From: Cercis canadensis
Taxonomy: Eukaryota > Streptophyta > Magnoliopsida > Fabales > Fabaceae
DNA length: 64,000 nt
Direction: 5' to 3'
NCBI GenBank assembly: GCA_003255065.1
Contig: QAOA01003946.1
Span: 715,272-779,271, forward strand
Within the stretch, counting starts at the first letter, position 1, and every line of letters begins with the position of its first letter. Shown piece after piece: positions 38,056-57,028 of the stretch. The notes below the pieces were generated by a model. The model was not told the origin of the DNA. It did not search any database and saw only the letters and a program-made list of their open reading frames with translations. The translations under genes were made by a program, and so were the position numbers.

Positions 38056-39467
38056 AGTTTCAAGCATGAGAAATCCTTAAAATCTCTTGGAAGAGACTTA
38101 GTGTTAGGACACAAAAGTTGACTTGAAGATGCTTTTACAGTTAAAACCTAAAAAAATCAAACAGCAGAATTTTACTATTTTCAGCTTATTGTATATATTA
38201 AGGGCATCATTCCATTTAATTTAGGAAATAATTAGAAATTTAGAATAGTTCATCCACTGGGAAATTACAGGGTTATTATATGTTACAGATAAATAGACCT
38301 GTATTTTCAGTGAAGCTGGACAGGAAATTTTTGAAAAAGGAAAGAAAACAGTAGAGAAAAAAAAAAATCAAATGGCTAACTATTTTACTCCTGACTCCTG
38401 GTCATTAGAAAGCATTTGGAAGAGTTCATAATAAAGACAGGAATTGCAGTTTTGCAGATCGAATCCCTTCTTCCTCTTTATCTTGGATGCAAATTATATT
38501 AAAATTTGTAATCATTTACAAAATCAAATGCACATCCAAGTACAGTCAAGTCAAGTCATGTGCATATAAATTACTCAACTTTTGAAAATTCATCAGAATG
38601 GAAATTTTTTATTACTGAATTCGGGAATAATTTTTCCAAAAATTAACTGTTTTTCTTAATTGGTTAGTGGACATGTCACATGAGATAGGGCCTAACCCTA
38701 ATTTGAGGGGCCACCCTATGGCAACATGGTACCGACAAGCATACTTCATCTTTAATAAGATTGGTGACAACTAAGGGAGTTCTATATAAATGCGATGAAT
38801 GGGACCCCAGACTCGAAAAAATATCTCAATGATTGAATGGAGAAAACCAGTACAGGTTCAAAATTTGATTTTCGAGGACCTTTTGGGATTAAATTCTAGC
38901 TTATGTAAGAGGAGATAAGTTATCCGATAATTGAAATAAGTTATCATATGCACCCCCTCAATTGTTGTATCTTGTGGCTTTAATTTCATTATTTTTTGAT
39001 AAAAAAAAATTACGAAGAAACTTTCTAGGAGATATTATTAATTAAATTATACATGACTCTTGCACTCTTTTAATGGGAAATTCGAAAATAATCAAAGTTA
39101 TTACTTTATTTTAACTTTCTTTTAATTTATCAGTATAGGTTACATAATAAGGGATAATTCTCTTCATTTCCTTTAATCTCCCAATTTTGATGAAGACTAA
39201 ACTCTAATTAGAGGTCATTGGGTTGCTACCATTTTTGTTAGTTGAATCATTAACACATTGGTCATTGAGTGAAAAATCGTTATGCCTTTAGATTATTCTT
39301 ATAAAAAAAAAAAATCTAGTTCATTAATTTATTAATTATGGCACCTAACATGCAAAAGATATCATCCCGTGCATTTAAATACTGGTTTTCCATCTTCTTC
39401 CCCTGACAACCAGAAGCAAGCCACGCTTGCTAGAAGTACAGTGTACACCTTTTCAGCATTGTGAGCT
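38056..39467. other. Spacer before the first aspartate aminotransferase gene
   Basis: AT-rich DNA without recognisable genes. A less AT-rich stretch at 38640-38900 has no assignable frame. The sequence just before 39468 should hold the promoter and a short leader. Confidence 0.4.
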
Positions 39468-42281
<2,814 letters not shown>

Positions 42282-42367
42282 ATCTGATGTATGTATGCAC
42301 TTCATCTTGTTCCGCTTGGAGAACTCTGCTATTATTATTGTTATTAGTTTGTAATAATTGTCATATC

Positions 42368-42768
42368 AGAAATGATATGCAAGTAACAGAGATTTGTTTT
42401 GATTAATTATTGTATGCAGATTATCATGAACTTCAGCCATTATTTTTCCAAATATAAGTCAGTCCAATCACAATAAACTCTTTAGATGAAAACTATAATA
42501 TTAGCAACTAACTTTTACTCTCACTTTTACACAATTTCATATTTTTCACCGCGCCCCTTTCTTGATANAGAAATGATATGCAAGTAACAGAGATTTGTTT
42601 TGTTTAATTATTGTATGCAGATTATCATGAACTTCAGCCATTATTTTTCCAAATATAAGTCAGTCCAACCACAATAAACTCTTTAGATGAAAACTATAAT
42701 ATTAGCAACTAACTTTTACTCTCACTTTTACACAATTTCATATTTTTCACCGCGCCCCTTTCTTGATA
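42368..42768. repeat. Two 200-base copies around a single N (assembly join)
   Basis: Bases 42368-42567 and 42569-42768 are equal in length and differ at only about two positions. The lone N at 42568 separates them. They lie just past the end of aminotransferase copy 1. Confidence 0.88.
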
Positions 42769-44323
42769 TGTGTTTCCTTCTTCATTACTATCAACCCCTT
42801 CTAAGTTCTAACCTTATTCCTTAGAGAGATTACTGAAACTACTAATGGTGACATAAGAAACTTATAAGATCATATAATTAGATCAAAGAGTTGGAGAAAA
42901 TACTAGGATTATATTTTTTTCATAAGAACACTTCATAAAATTAAATTGTTAGAGAGATTACTAAGGTTCATAAATCAAGTAATTATGACATAAGATCATT
43001 TAATAAAATCACCTAGTTGGATCAAAGATGTCACTAGAGATAAATAGAACAGCCAGCCAGAGGATACTTATTCATGGTCATGGAACATTGGAATGTGAAT
43101 CCCGCGCAAATGTATGTAGGAAAAGCTTAAATTTTGCCTTGATCGGGAGTTTGGTCACAGAACCTCATGTAAGTGCCACGTGGAATTTCACGCAAGCAAT
43201 GTGTGTCTTCCCAAATGGGCAGAACGCCAAAAATCGAGGCCGATAACACGATAACGTGAAGACTATCCAATATGGCAATAATATTATGATATTATCTAGA
43301 CCTCGACTTAAGTGCCTGGATTACATAATAGAAAAACTAACATTATCCAATATCCATTAATATTTTTTTATTTTCATATTTTGAGGGAAAAAAAAAAAGC
43401 AAAATTAAGTGCATAAATGCAAAGGATATTTTACAAAATTTTCATTTTTGTTTTTACTAGGGACTACATAATATAAGTGTTTAAAGACAAATCTGGAGCA
43501 TTTTCGCACTCTGAATTTTGATAATTAATAAAAATATCAGTTCCTAGATAAAGGGCTGATGAAAAGTGGAGACCGTAAGTTGCTTTGCCTTTTGGCAACT
43601 TCTTAGCTTTTTTATTTTTGTTTTATTTTGATTTTTCTCTGTCAGTGGGACTTTTGGCCAGTTTTTTTTTTATTTTTTTTATTTGTTGAAAATTTATGTA
43701 CAAGGATATCTTCAGAAAAAAAAAAAAAAAAAACTCCATATAATAATCCTTCAATTTTCTCATTTATCCAAAGCATGTCAATAATAGTCAAACCATTATA
43801 AGACTCTGATAGCAGTTTTAAACATTTTAAAAAAGTATCGATCATATAGAAATAAAAATTTTGTGGGTGTTTTTTTACTCTACAGATTAAGAACAGTTGA
43901 TTAAAAAATATATTCAATTCTCTCGAGTTTTTTTTTTAAGACAGCTATCCGTCAAAATGTAAGATTAATCATTAGTTGCAGACGTCATTTATCAATTATG
44001 GATTAAGAACCATCTCTATTTGCCATGCAAGTATGTACATATAAGATTATTTTCTTAAAACTAATTATAAAACAACAATAACGATACAAATAAAATTAGA
44101 GGTCATTTTCAAAAATTTCAACCCTGATAACTTAAAAATGAAAAAAAAAAAAAAAAACTTTAAAACATTTGGGAAGCGACGCAAGCGCACGCTTAGAACG
44201 CTGAACGGTGCATAAGAATACAGATGAGGAAAGAAAAGCATTAGTTGGACGGACCCACAACCTAATATAAAAACGTCCTCCATGACCTGCCACGTAAGCA
44301 AAATGAGACCTTCTCTAGTTCTC

Positions 44324-44330
44324 TATATAA
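44324..44330 (+). promoter_or_regulatory. TATA box of aminotransferase copy 2
   Basis: TATATAA lies about 175 bases before the first ATG, within CTCTATATAAACG, a typical plant TATA context. A CCACGT core lies about 35 bases further upstream. The distance leaves room for a leader of about 140 bases. Confidence 0.6.
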
Positions 44331-44502
44331 ACGGGTAACCATCATGACTCGCATCGCGCGGCCTAAAAGAGCGGCAAATACCATTGAGGCAGGCAGCGAA
44401 AGAAGGCAAAGAGAGCGCACCTGAATTCTCAAAATCTCAAGTTTCAGTACAAAGCTTGTCCAATTACTTTATTTTACTTTTTACGGACCCTACCAAGTCA
44501 AC

Positions 44503-48848
<4,346 letters not shown>

Positions 48849-49498
48849 AATATGGCATGGTCAGCAGTTTCGAACTTGCCCATATTGGAGGAGTACTTCC
48901 ATTATTATTTGTTGTAATAATTGTCGCATCGGAAAGAAAGTGTGCTTTATTGTGATGTGAGACTTAAAAATAACTTCTCTGCCCACTGGGTTTGTTACAG
49001 TTTTTGCTCCCGTAAATGCCATCCAACAAATGGGAAGAGATTTTCTTGGGTAAGGGAAGATATGTAGGTTTGGACCTGCAACGAATTTTAGGTTGACCAT
49101 TAAATAGTTGAGCAAGATCCATCATTGTTAGTGGTTACTAGCATTATTCCAAGATCCATTTTTTAGTGGTTTTCGGTGGAGTGGCAACATTTGTCAAGGA
49201 GTGTTAAAATTCAGCTTGTCAAGCCGTAAGAATATTCAAAATCCTGCCATGTCATTTACATTTTGCTAGTTTTAGGGGCGACAGAACAAGAATAAGAAGC
49301 ATCAACAACTGAATGGCAATATTTTTTTCTTAAATTACAAATGAAGTCTTATCACTGTAGAAGCTAGAAAGAAAAATTAACCCCCAAAAAATGACATACT
49401 CTATATATATATATATATATATATATTTGTAGATAAATATACTATATGACATGAATAGCAAACAACCGGAGGCTTTAGCCACAGCAACAAACTAGCAG
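48849..49498. other. Convergent 3' ends of aminotransferase copy 2 and MYB3R
   Basis: The plus-strand aminotransferase and the minus-strand MYB3R converge here, so most of these 650 bases are probably the two 3' UTRs. A TA microsatellite lies at 49402-49427. Confidence 0.5.
49402..49427. repeat. TA dinucleotide microsatellite
   Basis: About 13 TA units, close to the end of the MYB3R gene and probably in its 3' UTR. Confidence 0.85.
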
Positions 49499-52400
49499 CT
49501 ATCTACAACCCTTCAACAAATACGAAGAAGGACTTGAGAAGCTCATAGCAGAGGATTTGCTTTTCTCACCCTTCCCTGGTGTTCCACATTCACTGAAGTC
49601 AAGTATGCGTCGCTCTATCTGCAATCATATAAAAGAATATTAACACTAGAGAATGCAAGAATTCACTGAAAAATTCTGAGGTGCAGTAAATCTTTTATAT
49701 GATATGATTAAATTATCTTGGGCGCAGTTCATAGGAAAACAGAATAAAATGAAGGGAAGAAAGCTTAGAAGGTGAGGAAAGGGGGTGAAGGGAATGTATC
49801 TTACCAAAGCATTTGAAGCCAACTGGGTATGGTTCCCAGGTTGAATATGACCCCTGTTTTCATGGTCCACATCCTTGTCGTTTTCAGGAGCATCTTTTAG
49901 TAACGCCTTGGGAGTTTCATTTCCCAAAATCTCCTGAGCATTGGCATATGCAGCAGCAGTTTGTTCGCTGATCTGTTTCATCAACCCAATTGCATCATAG
50001 CTTCTTTCACCTGGGCTCATGAATAACCCAATATCCTGTAAACATGTTCACAGTATTAGTCGTGCTGAAAAGTGAAATCAACTATCTATGAAAACAACAG
50101 TTATCCAACAGAAATTGCATTACCTCAAAAGTTATTTCAGTATCGGGTCTGGGACTCGGCAGAAGAGTGCCAATGAACCAAGGAGACTTCCATGCTGACG
50201 GTGATTCAATGCTTCTTCTAAATGGTGTTCCACCAAATCTGGAACAAAACACCGTGAAATAAGCTTTCAGTCAGAAACAATAACTTGAGAAGTGAAAGCA
50301 AGTGTAACAGATGTCAGCCAAAGTCATACTGTTATAAATAATGAAAAGTCTGAACGAGAAATTGGCTGAACCTCACGTCATTAGAATTTTCAGTACCAAA
50401 ATAATTCTCAGAATATTAGCCATAATCACCAGAAATAAAGAATAGAAAAATGGAAACAACCAGAAATAATACTAAAAGTTATAACACCATGCGAAAAAAA
50501 TAATCTTACATGTTAAATGTTTCAAAACCAGTGTCGTTTCCAGAATGATCGCCAGTGTTCTCCCCTGGGGCTGATGAACAAACAGACCGTACACAAGTAA
50601 CAGCAACTGAAAGATTTTCATGCTCCTTCAAACGAACACAAGGGGATCTAACAGTCGAGCGTAGATTTCCAGAAAATGATTTTGAAGGAATGCTCTGATC
50701 TGCAGCTGCTTCAAAGCTTGTATTTTTCTCAGTTTTAGGAGTTCTAGCAATTGAACCCAAAGCTCTGTCTGATTTAAAAACTTGATCAGGAGAATATAAC
50801 AGCAAGTCATTGATATCACGTTCACCCAGGACTTCAGAAGGATGCTGCATCAGGTAAACAGAGACAAGTAAATATACTTAATAATTTCAAACACTTGATT
50901 ACAACAACAAAAGAACAGTACTCACAATCTCTGAAGCATCAACATAAAGAGGTGGCTGCTCCTTAGAGTTATTTTCACCACCATCTTTTTCTGACTTTCC
51001 ATCTCTCAAAACTGCATATTCATTTTTCCCTTCTACTTGTTCCCCTTCTCCACAGTTTTCTTTGTTATCATCAGCAGAGGTTCCAGAAAGCAGACCTTCT
51101 CGAGTCTCAATGTCATCAAACATGTCAGTCTCAAGTTTCTTGTCCATCCTTCTCTCTGACAGAGGTGATAACAAGTCTCGGTGTCGCTTCTTTAATATTG
51201 ATGGTGTACCCCTGAAAGTTTTCGCAGCACTTTTTAACAGAGCATCAGGACTATCATCACGAGATGGTGAGTCCCATAACCTGAAAGGACTTAGACTGTT
51301 CATTGAAGACATCATCAGCTGGCGGATACCCAGTGGACTAAACTCTTGCTGCATATTTTCCCCAGATTGTATAAGATCACAGCTGAGGAAAGGCATTTCC
51401 AAGCTTGGAAAACGGGGAGGTTCATAACATAGAGCTCCTGTGTCCTCCTGTTCTGTATGCACATCAGCCTTTTCATCCTTTGGAAAACAATTTTGCTTGG
51501 CATCTGATCCACAGCCGAAAGTATTTACAGGGACCAATTGTGAATTATCCTCCACAGTATCTGGTGGTTCTAGCATTGCTGCACTGTCTATAGCATCAAT
51601 ACTGGGAGAACTGGATAAGTCATTGTTATAAATGAAGTTACCATGCCCTCTGGAGACAAATTGATGATCCTCAGCTCCAAATAATTGATTTGCTTCAGCA
51701 GTATAAACTAGTCTACCATCATCAGCAGAAATTACTGAAGGAACACATGGAAAAGATTTTGAAGTTCCTATTAGGTCATTAGAATTTGGAGGACAAGTTA
51801 GGTGTGAAGCTGATGTTCCACCAGATTCACGTATCTGGATGTCAGACGATCGGCAAGGAAATGAAGTGCATCCAGATAAGTCAACCATATCTACACCTTT
51901 ATTATAATCTCCGGAGGAAAAGCATCCTTCATTAATTGCCTCTTGAAATAGGACTCTGCAACATTCATCATCAGATATCAACATGTGCTCTGGTCTAACA
52001 GAATCCATACATGTAGGTCCTAGGGATGTTGAAACACTAAACCCCACTGAAGTCTGAAAGGTAACATTCACCATGTCATGGCTTCCATTAGGAGCTATAC
52101 AATCTATTTGCAACCGTGAGGATTCTTGCCCCAAGTCAAGCGAGGAAATATTGGGTAGGGAATGTATATTAAACTGGCAATCCCCGGTTGCAGAATTTCC
52201 AGCCTCAACGAATTGAGAAGAGCAAGCCTCTTGGCGAGATATGTCCGGGATGGATATAGCGACATCATCAAGAGATACATAATACTGCTCTGAGCAGGAT
52301 GCTTGACTAGTACTATGCTCCTTCGCTAGACTAGAATCTTCATTTACCCTGAATTCCTCTCTAGCATGTAAAACAACACTGCTCATCTCTCTTGCAGATT

Positions 52401-54397
52401 GAAAGCGACCAGTATTAGCTGAATCTTGGCTACACTCCGAAACTTCTTCTCCCTCAGTCCCCTTAGGACCATTATCATCTCCACTGTACTGCAATCTTGA
52501 AGAGGTTGAAACCACAGGTTGATTTGGATGCCCAACAGGAGGTAGAGTTTGAAACTGAGTAACCAAACCTGATGCCAAGTAAGAATCCAATTTCTTTTTG
52601 ACAGAACTGTTCCAGTGGTTTTTTATGGCATTGTCTGTCCTGTTGCCACAGAAGCAGAAGTAAAACTTATAAATAAACAAAAGAATCAAAATTGCACATC
52701 AAAATTCCAGGCATATTTCATGTACCTTCCAGGCAAGAATTTCGTCAGTTCTGCCCATCTGTTCCCATATATCTGATGAGCACGTATTAGAGCCAACTCC
52801 TCTTCTTGGGTCCATGCTTCTTTGTTTATATTAGGATTAAGATGATTATGCCACCTAATTACAAATTATATGAGTGAAAATGTAAGTAAAATACTTCAAG
52901 ACATAGCCCTCTACTATGATTTATATATTAGGCTGCAAGGATAGAGAAAGTCTCGATAAGACACTAATAATATATGCACAAACTAGAAGGAATCCAATAA
53001 CCATACCTTTCTCGACATTGCTTACCAATACGTCCAGGTAAATGCTGTGCAATAGTAGACCACTTTTTTGGCCCATATTTGTTTACCAAATCAATAATGA
53101 TTTCATCTTCCTGTTGTGGTACAAATTAAATCAGTAAGTTCATCTTAGATAGCTGAACAGAAACTCCATACAATTCAAGCTAATGTGACATCAGAACGAA
53201 TTCCAACATGTAGAGAAAATCAACATAAACAAGAAATGAAAAGAGAATATTACCTCTTTAGACCATGGACCTTTCACCAGTTCTGGATTTAAGACTTTCT
53301 GCCATCTATGTAGGCACTGTACATCAGTTCTATCCTTGAAACACTCCGCTACAAACAGATATAACTGACAATTAGAAAATCTGACAGAACAAGTTGCACG
53401 CATTACAAAATGCTTAAGATGGTTAGCTTCTCCACACAACGAAGCCATGTAAAAGGTAGATCAAGGGAGGGAGGATGAGAAAGAATATGACTGTAAAACT
53501 GGTTTTGCGGACCTTAGAAAAAGATTTCACAGGTGATTTTCCTAACATCACATAGGATTATTGCATTTCAATCCATTCAGCTAAGCCTATATTTGTCCAA
53601 TTAAAGGAAACTCCAGTTTCAAGCATACACGTTTTAAGAAATGTACACACACGGATTGCTAGTGACACAGGGTCATGAATGATTTCATGAAATTATAATG
53701 AACTTATACACATCAATACCAAAATAATACCTATTTTTTTCCAGTTTTTTCCTTTAAAACGCTGAACAGCCTTCCGCAAAATCTCATCCTGCAGAAACAA
53801 AATCCATTATAATAATTTTTTAATAAATACAATTTTTATCTACAGTTATGCTTCAATTTTTTTACCTCAGAAATTTAAAATATAAAGTTTAAAAAAAAGT
53901 CTAGGTATATCTAGCTATGTAAGATTGAGAAAAAATCAAGAGAATAAGTAGAAGAACATAACTTAAAAGAACAAAAAATTATGGAAAAGAATAACATTAA
54001 CAGATGTCATACAACATGCTTCCTTTGATGAGTTTTGAAATTTTGATCCACAAATAAGAAACATTACACAATTTCGTTGCACAAGTAAAATAATGTCACG
54101 AAGCTATAGGAAAACACACGTTTCGTAGCCAAAAGATTTACCTCTTCAGGTGTCCATTGTCCTTTTGTAGAACGCCTTGTAGGACCACTAGTCCTCCTAC
54201 AAATAATAATCTAAAAGTTAGACAAATTTTGTTTAATATCTTTGTCAATTTCTCAATGGAAGCAACTAGTATCGTAATTTAGCAGAAGATAAGAAAGAAA
54301 TAGATGACTTTAAGAATTACCCATGCAGTGCTCTAACTTTCTGAACACCTTCACTGAGCCCAGCTGATGGAGCAGGGGTTATCCTATCACCTTCCAT
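49499..54397 (-). CDS. MYB3R three-repeat MYB transcription factor
   Basis: R1R2R3-MYBs bind mitosis-specific activator (MSA) elements and set G2/M gene expression. Eleven coding exons join to 3,033 nt, 1,010 residues: 54321-54397, 54142-54196, 53731-53788, 53254-53348, 53007-53110, 52726-52854, 50926-52639, 50510-50844, 50124-50238, 49805-50035, 49499-49618. Residues about 36-195 hold three MYB repeats with their spaced tryptophans: R1 (KGQWTPEE, NWKKIAECF, RWQKVL), R2 (KGPWSKEEDEIIIDLV, KWSTIAQHLPGR, RWHNHL) and R3 (AWTQEEELALI, RWAELTKFLPGR, NHWNSSVKKK). The long exon at 50926 encodes most of the acidic Ser-rich C-terminal region, including SILKKRHRDLLSPLSERR with Ser/Thr-Pro sites. Later conserved blocks are GGTPFRRSIESPSAWKSPW and RRILDFSECGTPGKG. 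Length points to the MYB3R1/4 activator class. A 5' leader exon with a GTGAGT donor near 55154 probably precedes the coding region. Confidence 0.95.
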
Positions 54398-57028
54398 AGT
54401 TTGTTGATAGATGAGTAAAAAAGCATATCCCGATTCCCACTCGACTGCAGCTCTCTCCAGAATGGGCTCTCCAAATCATTATAAATCCCCGTTCAAGAAG
54501 TTGCAGGAACAAACTTCTGCTAACACACACACCAGAAGAATTGGAGAAAAATATAGGAATTAGAATTATTTTTCCTTTTCCAACTAAACAAAGAATACAA
54601 GGATCATACCACAAGCCAGATATCTACCTTGTCTTTGCTTTTTTCTACTTGAGGCAGATTAATTAACATTTTAAAGCACAAATACGTTAAAGCCATCAAA
54701 GAACCAGTGTGACTAAATAAATTTGTGACAATTTCACTTTCATACCATTAAATCCTATATAACGAAATTCAAATTGTAGAATCCAGCGTCCGCAACAGTA
54801 GGTACACTGGTGTATGCTCATTAACTTCAAAACTTATCACTAGCCACAAATTCAAAATCAGTATGCTATATCGTCACGTTAGACCTAAGTCCTCGTCAAA
54901 ACATACCAAACATTCCGACAATCGAAGACACTAATCCTCGTATTGAGACAAACCTAAGACACAAAAATGTACCAGACCCTCCTTCCACAAAAGAATAATT
55001 GAATTGACTTAAAAAAAATAAAATCGGATGTCAAAAACTCAAAACCCGATCAAGATTCTGAGAATTCTTAGCGAATTAATCAATCGTTAGAAACATGATT
55101 AAGATCTTAGAATCAAAACGCAAATTAAATGGATAAAAAGTGATAGACACTCACCGGACTGAGATTCAAAATGCGAACGGTCAAAACACCAGAATGAGAG
55201 ATAAACGATGATACGATCGAAGCGCCGCGCATTTGCAGATCCAAACAGAGATGTGAAGAAAGATCTGCAAATGCACTGCAACGAGCAGAGTGAAGAAAGA
55301 TAGAGAGAGAGAAGAAGAAGAGGAGAGTAAGTGAAACGGTCCGAAGCTCTATTCAAACATAAAGGGGCGGACTCTGGAGTTTCAAACCCTATGGTTAAAG
55401 GTCGAACATGTTTAGGTTATGGACGGCGAAGATGTTGACAGGTGGGAAATGAAGTAGTCTATGTAGTGGACCTTTATGCGGTCTCTTTTAAAAGTTCAAC
55501 GGGCAACTTATTTTATCCTCAATTTGTGTTTTCAAAAAATATTACTCTACGTCTCACCCTTTCTTTTTTAAATTTTAATTTCCAACTAGATCTTAATTTG
55601 CTTTTCTCCTTTTTAAGAAAAAAGGTAAAATAACAAGAGATACGCGAACTAACTTTCAAAGATTCGAATCAATGGGGCACGATTAAGAAAAATCAAATAG
55701 GACAAAAAGGTTGTAACCATAATAATTTTTCAAGTAAATATTTGCCCCAACAAAATCAAATTTGAAAGCCACCTGCCGACATATATAAGTATTTTCCAGA
55801 AAATGCTATCTTGTTGTCGTTTTATATATATCCAAGCCCATCAAATTATACCGAAATATGTTTTCCCTTTTGAAAATTGAAGTAACATTTTAATATGCGA
55901 CATTGGATAAAAGAAATAAGATAAAGATAATAACTTATACAAGGAAAGTTCAGTGACGACATTTATTAAACTTCTCAGTATTATCTTCCAATTAATCATT
56001 TTAAGGGCTCGCTTGGATGGAAACTTTTGGATAAAAACGAAAAGGATAATGGATTATTAGTGTCTACTTTCTTTGTGTTTACGAGTTTTATAATATAGAA
56101 AGAAATAATATAGATATTTTGAAATTTTTTTTTATAAAATGTAATTTTTTGTTTATTTACAAACTTGAAAACATATAATTTTTTTTTCACATTCTTTTTC
56201 ATGGTAAACATTTTTTTTCCATTCCTTTTATTCCTTCAATAACATATTATAGAGTGTGTATTGAATACTCTATTTTAAAAATATTACATTTACATATAAT
56301 TAAAGATGAGGTGAATACACCAAAAAATAAAAGTGACATTTTTCAGAAGAAAATGTATTTTTCTTTTTGGTCCAAAAATTTCTGGAAGAAAAATTCCTAA
56401 TATGACCCCTTTTTAACTATACAATATGACCCATTGTTAATGTTGATAAAAGACACAATGAAACCTACCTCTTTCTTCTGGAAGAAAAATTAAAAACAGG
56501 TTGAATGGTCAAGAGATATTGATATTGATATAAAATCGAGTTTTGGTTATAATGTTAAATAATTCATTATAGAATAAATTTCTTATTATTTATTGACATA
56601 AAAACTCAAACTGTATGATTATGTTATGTCCATGAAATCTATTAAAAATGAATTTACACCGACATAATATCTTCAATTAATCATTCAATTGTGTATGTAA
56701 TACGTGTTGACATGTAACTTTTAACCGAGTTATTACTACTACTATAGAGTTTATTTTCTAAATTCTCAAATCTCAAACGGAGAAATCCACAAGGGAAAGA
56801 AGGTATAAAATTTTGCCTATGCTCAAAGAAATACCCAAATATTATTAGTTTTATTAATAAAAGAAAAAGAGCAAATTCCAACGAAACAATAATTCAATAT
56901 CATACAGAACGAACCATGCGTAAGTCAAAACTTAAATAGCTGAGAATACATCAGGCGAACAAGCAGTATGTTATTCACCGAAAATCTCTCAGGACCCTGA
57001 AGCTGAATCTAAACAAAGATACAACCCT
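54398..57028. other. MYB3R leader, leader intron, promoter and spacer to La
   Basis: The interval 54398-55340 probably holds the MYB3R 5' untranslated exon(s) and an intron (donor near 55154). AACGGTC motifs lie at 55176 and 55335. From about 55450 to 56900 the DNA is AT-rich with no gene. A GGGCTCGCTTGGATGG start near 56005 resembles a transposon end but lacks a partner. The last 100 or so bases are probably the La 3' UTR. Confidence 0.45.
55176..55183 (+). promoter_or_regulatory. MSA-like core (AACGGTCA) in the MYB3R leader or promoter
   Basis: AACGGTCA fits the core AACGG(T/C)(T/C)A of the element that MYB3R proteins bind. A second AACGGTC lies at 55335-55341. Both are on the upstream side of the MYB3R gene. 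The bases before the first core do not fully match the extended consensus. Confidence 0.4.

Larger units (their letters stand above)
42282..44502. other. Spacer between the two aminotransferase genes
   Basis: It contains the 3' UTR of copy 1, an assembly duplication (42368-42768), AT-rich spacer with several A- and T-runs, and the promoter and leader of copy 2 with a TATA box. Short open frames such as that at 43028 have no resemblance to known proteins. Confidence 0.5.

Noticed and set aside
43028..43246. 72-codon frame between the aminotransferase genes
   Set aside because: No family resemblance, no splice context and no domain; the length is expected by chance in a spacer of this size.
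56003..56290. Transposon-like left end GGGCTCGCTTGGATGG
   Set aside because: No matching inverted end or target duplication was found downstream, so borders and family cannot be supported.
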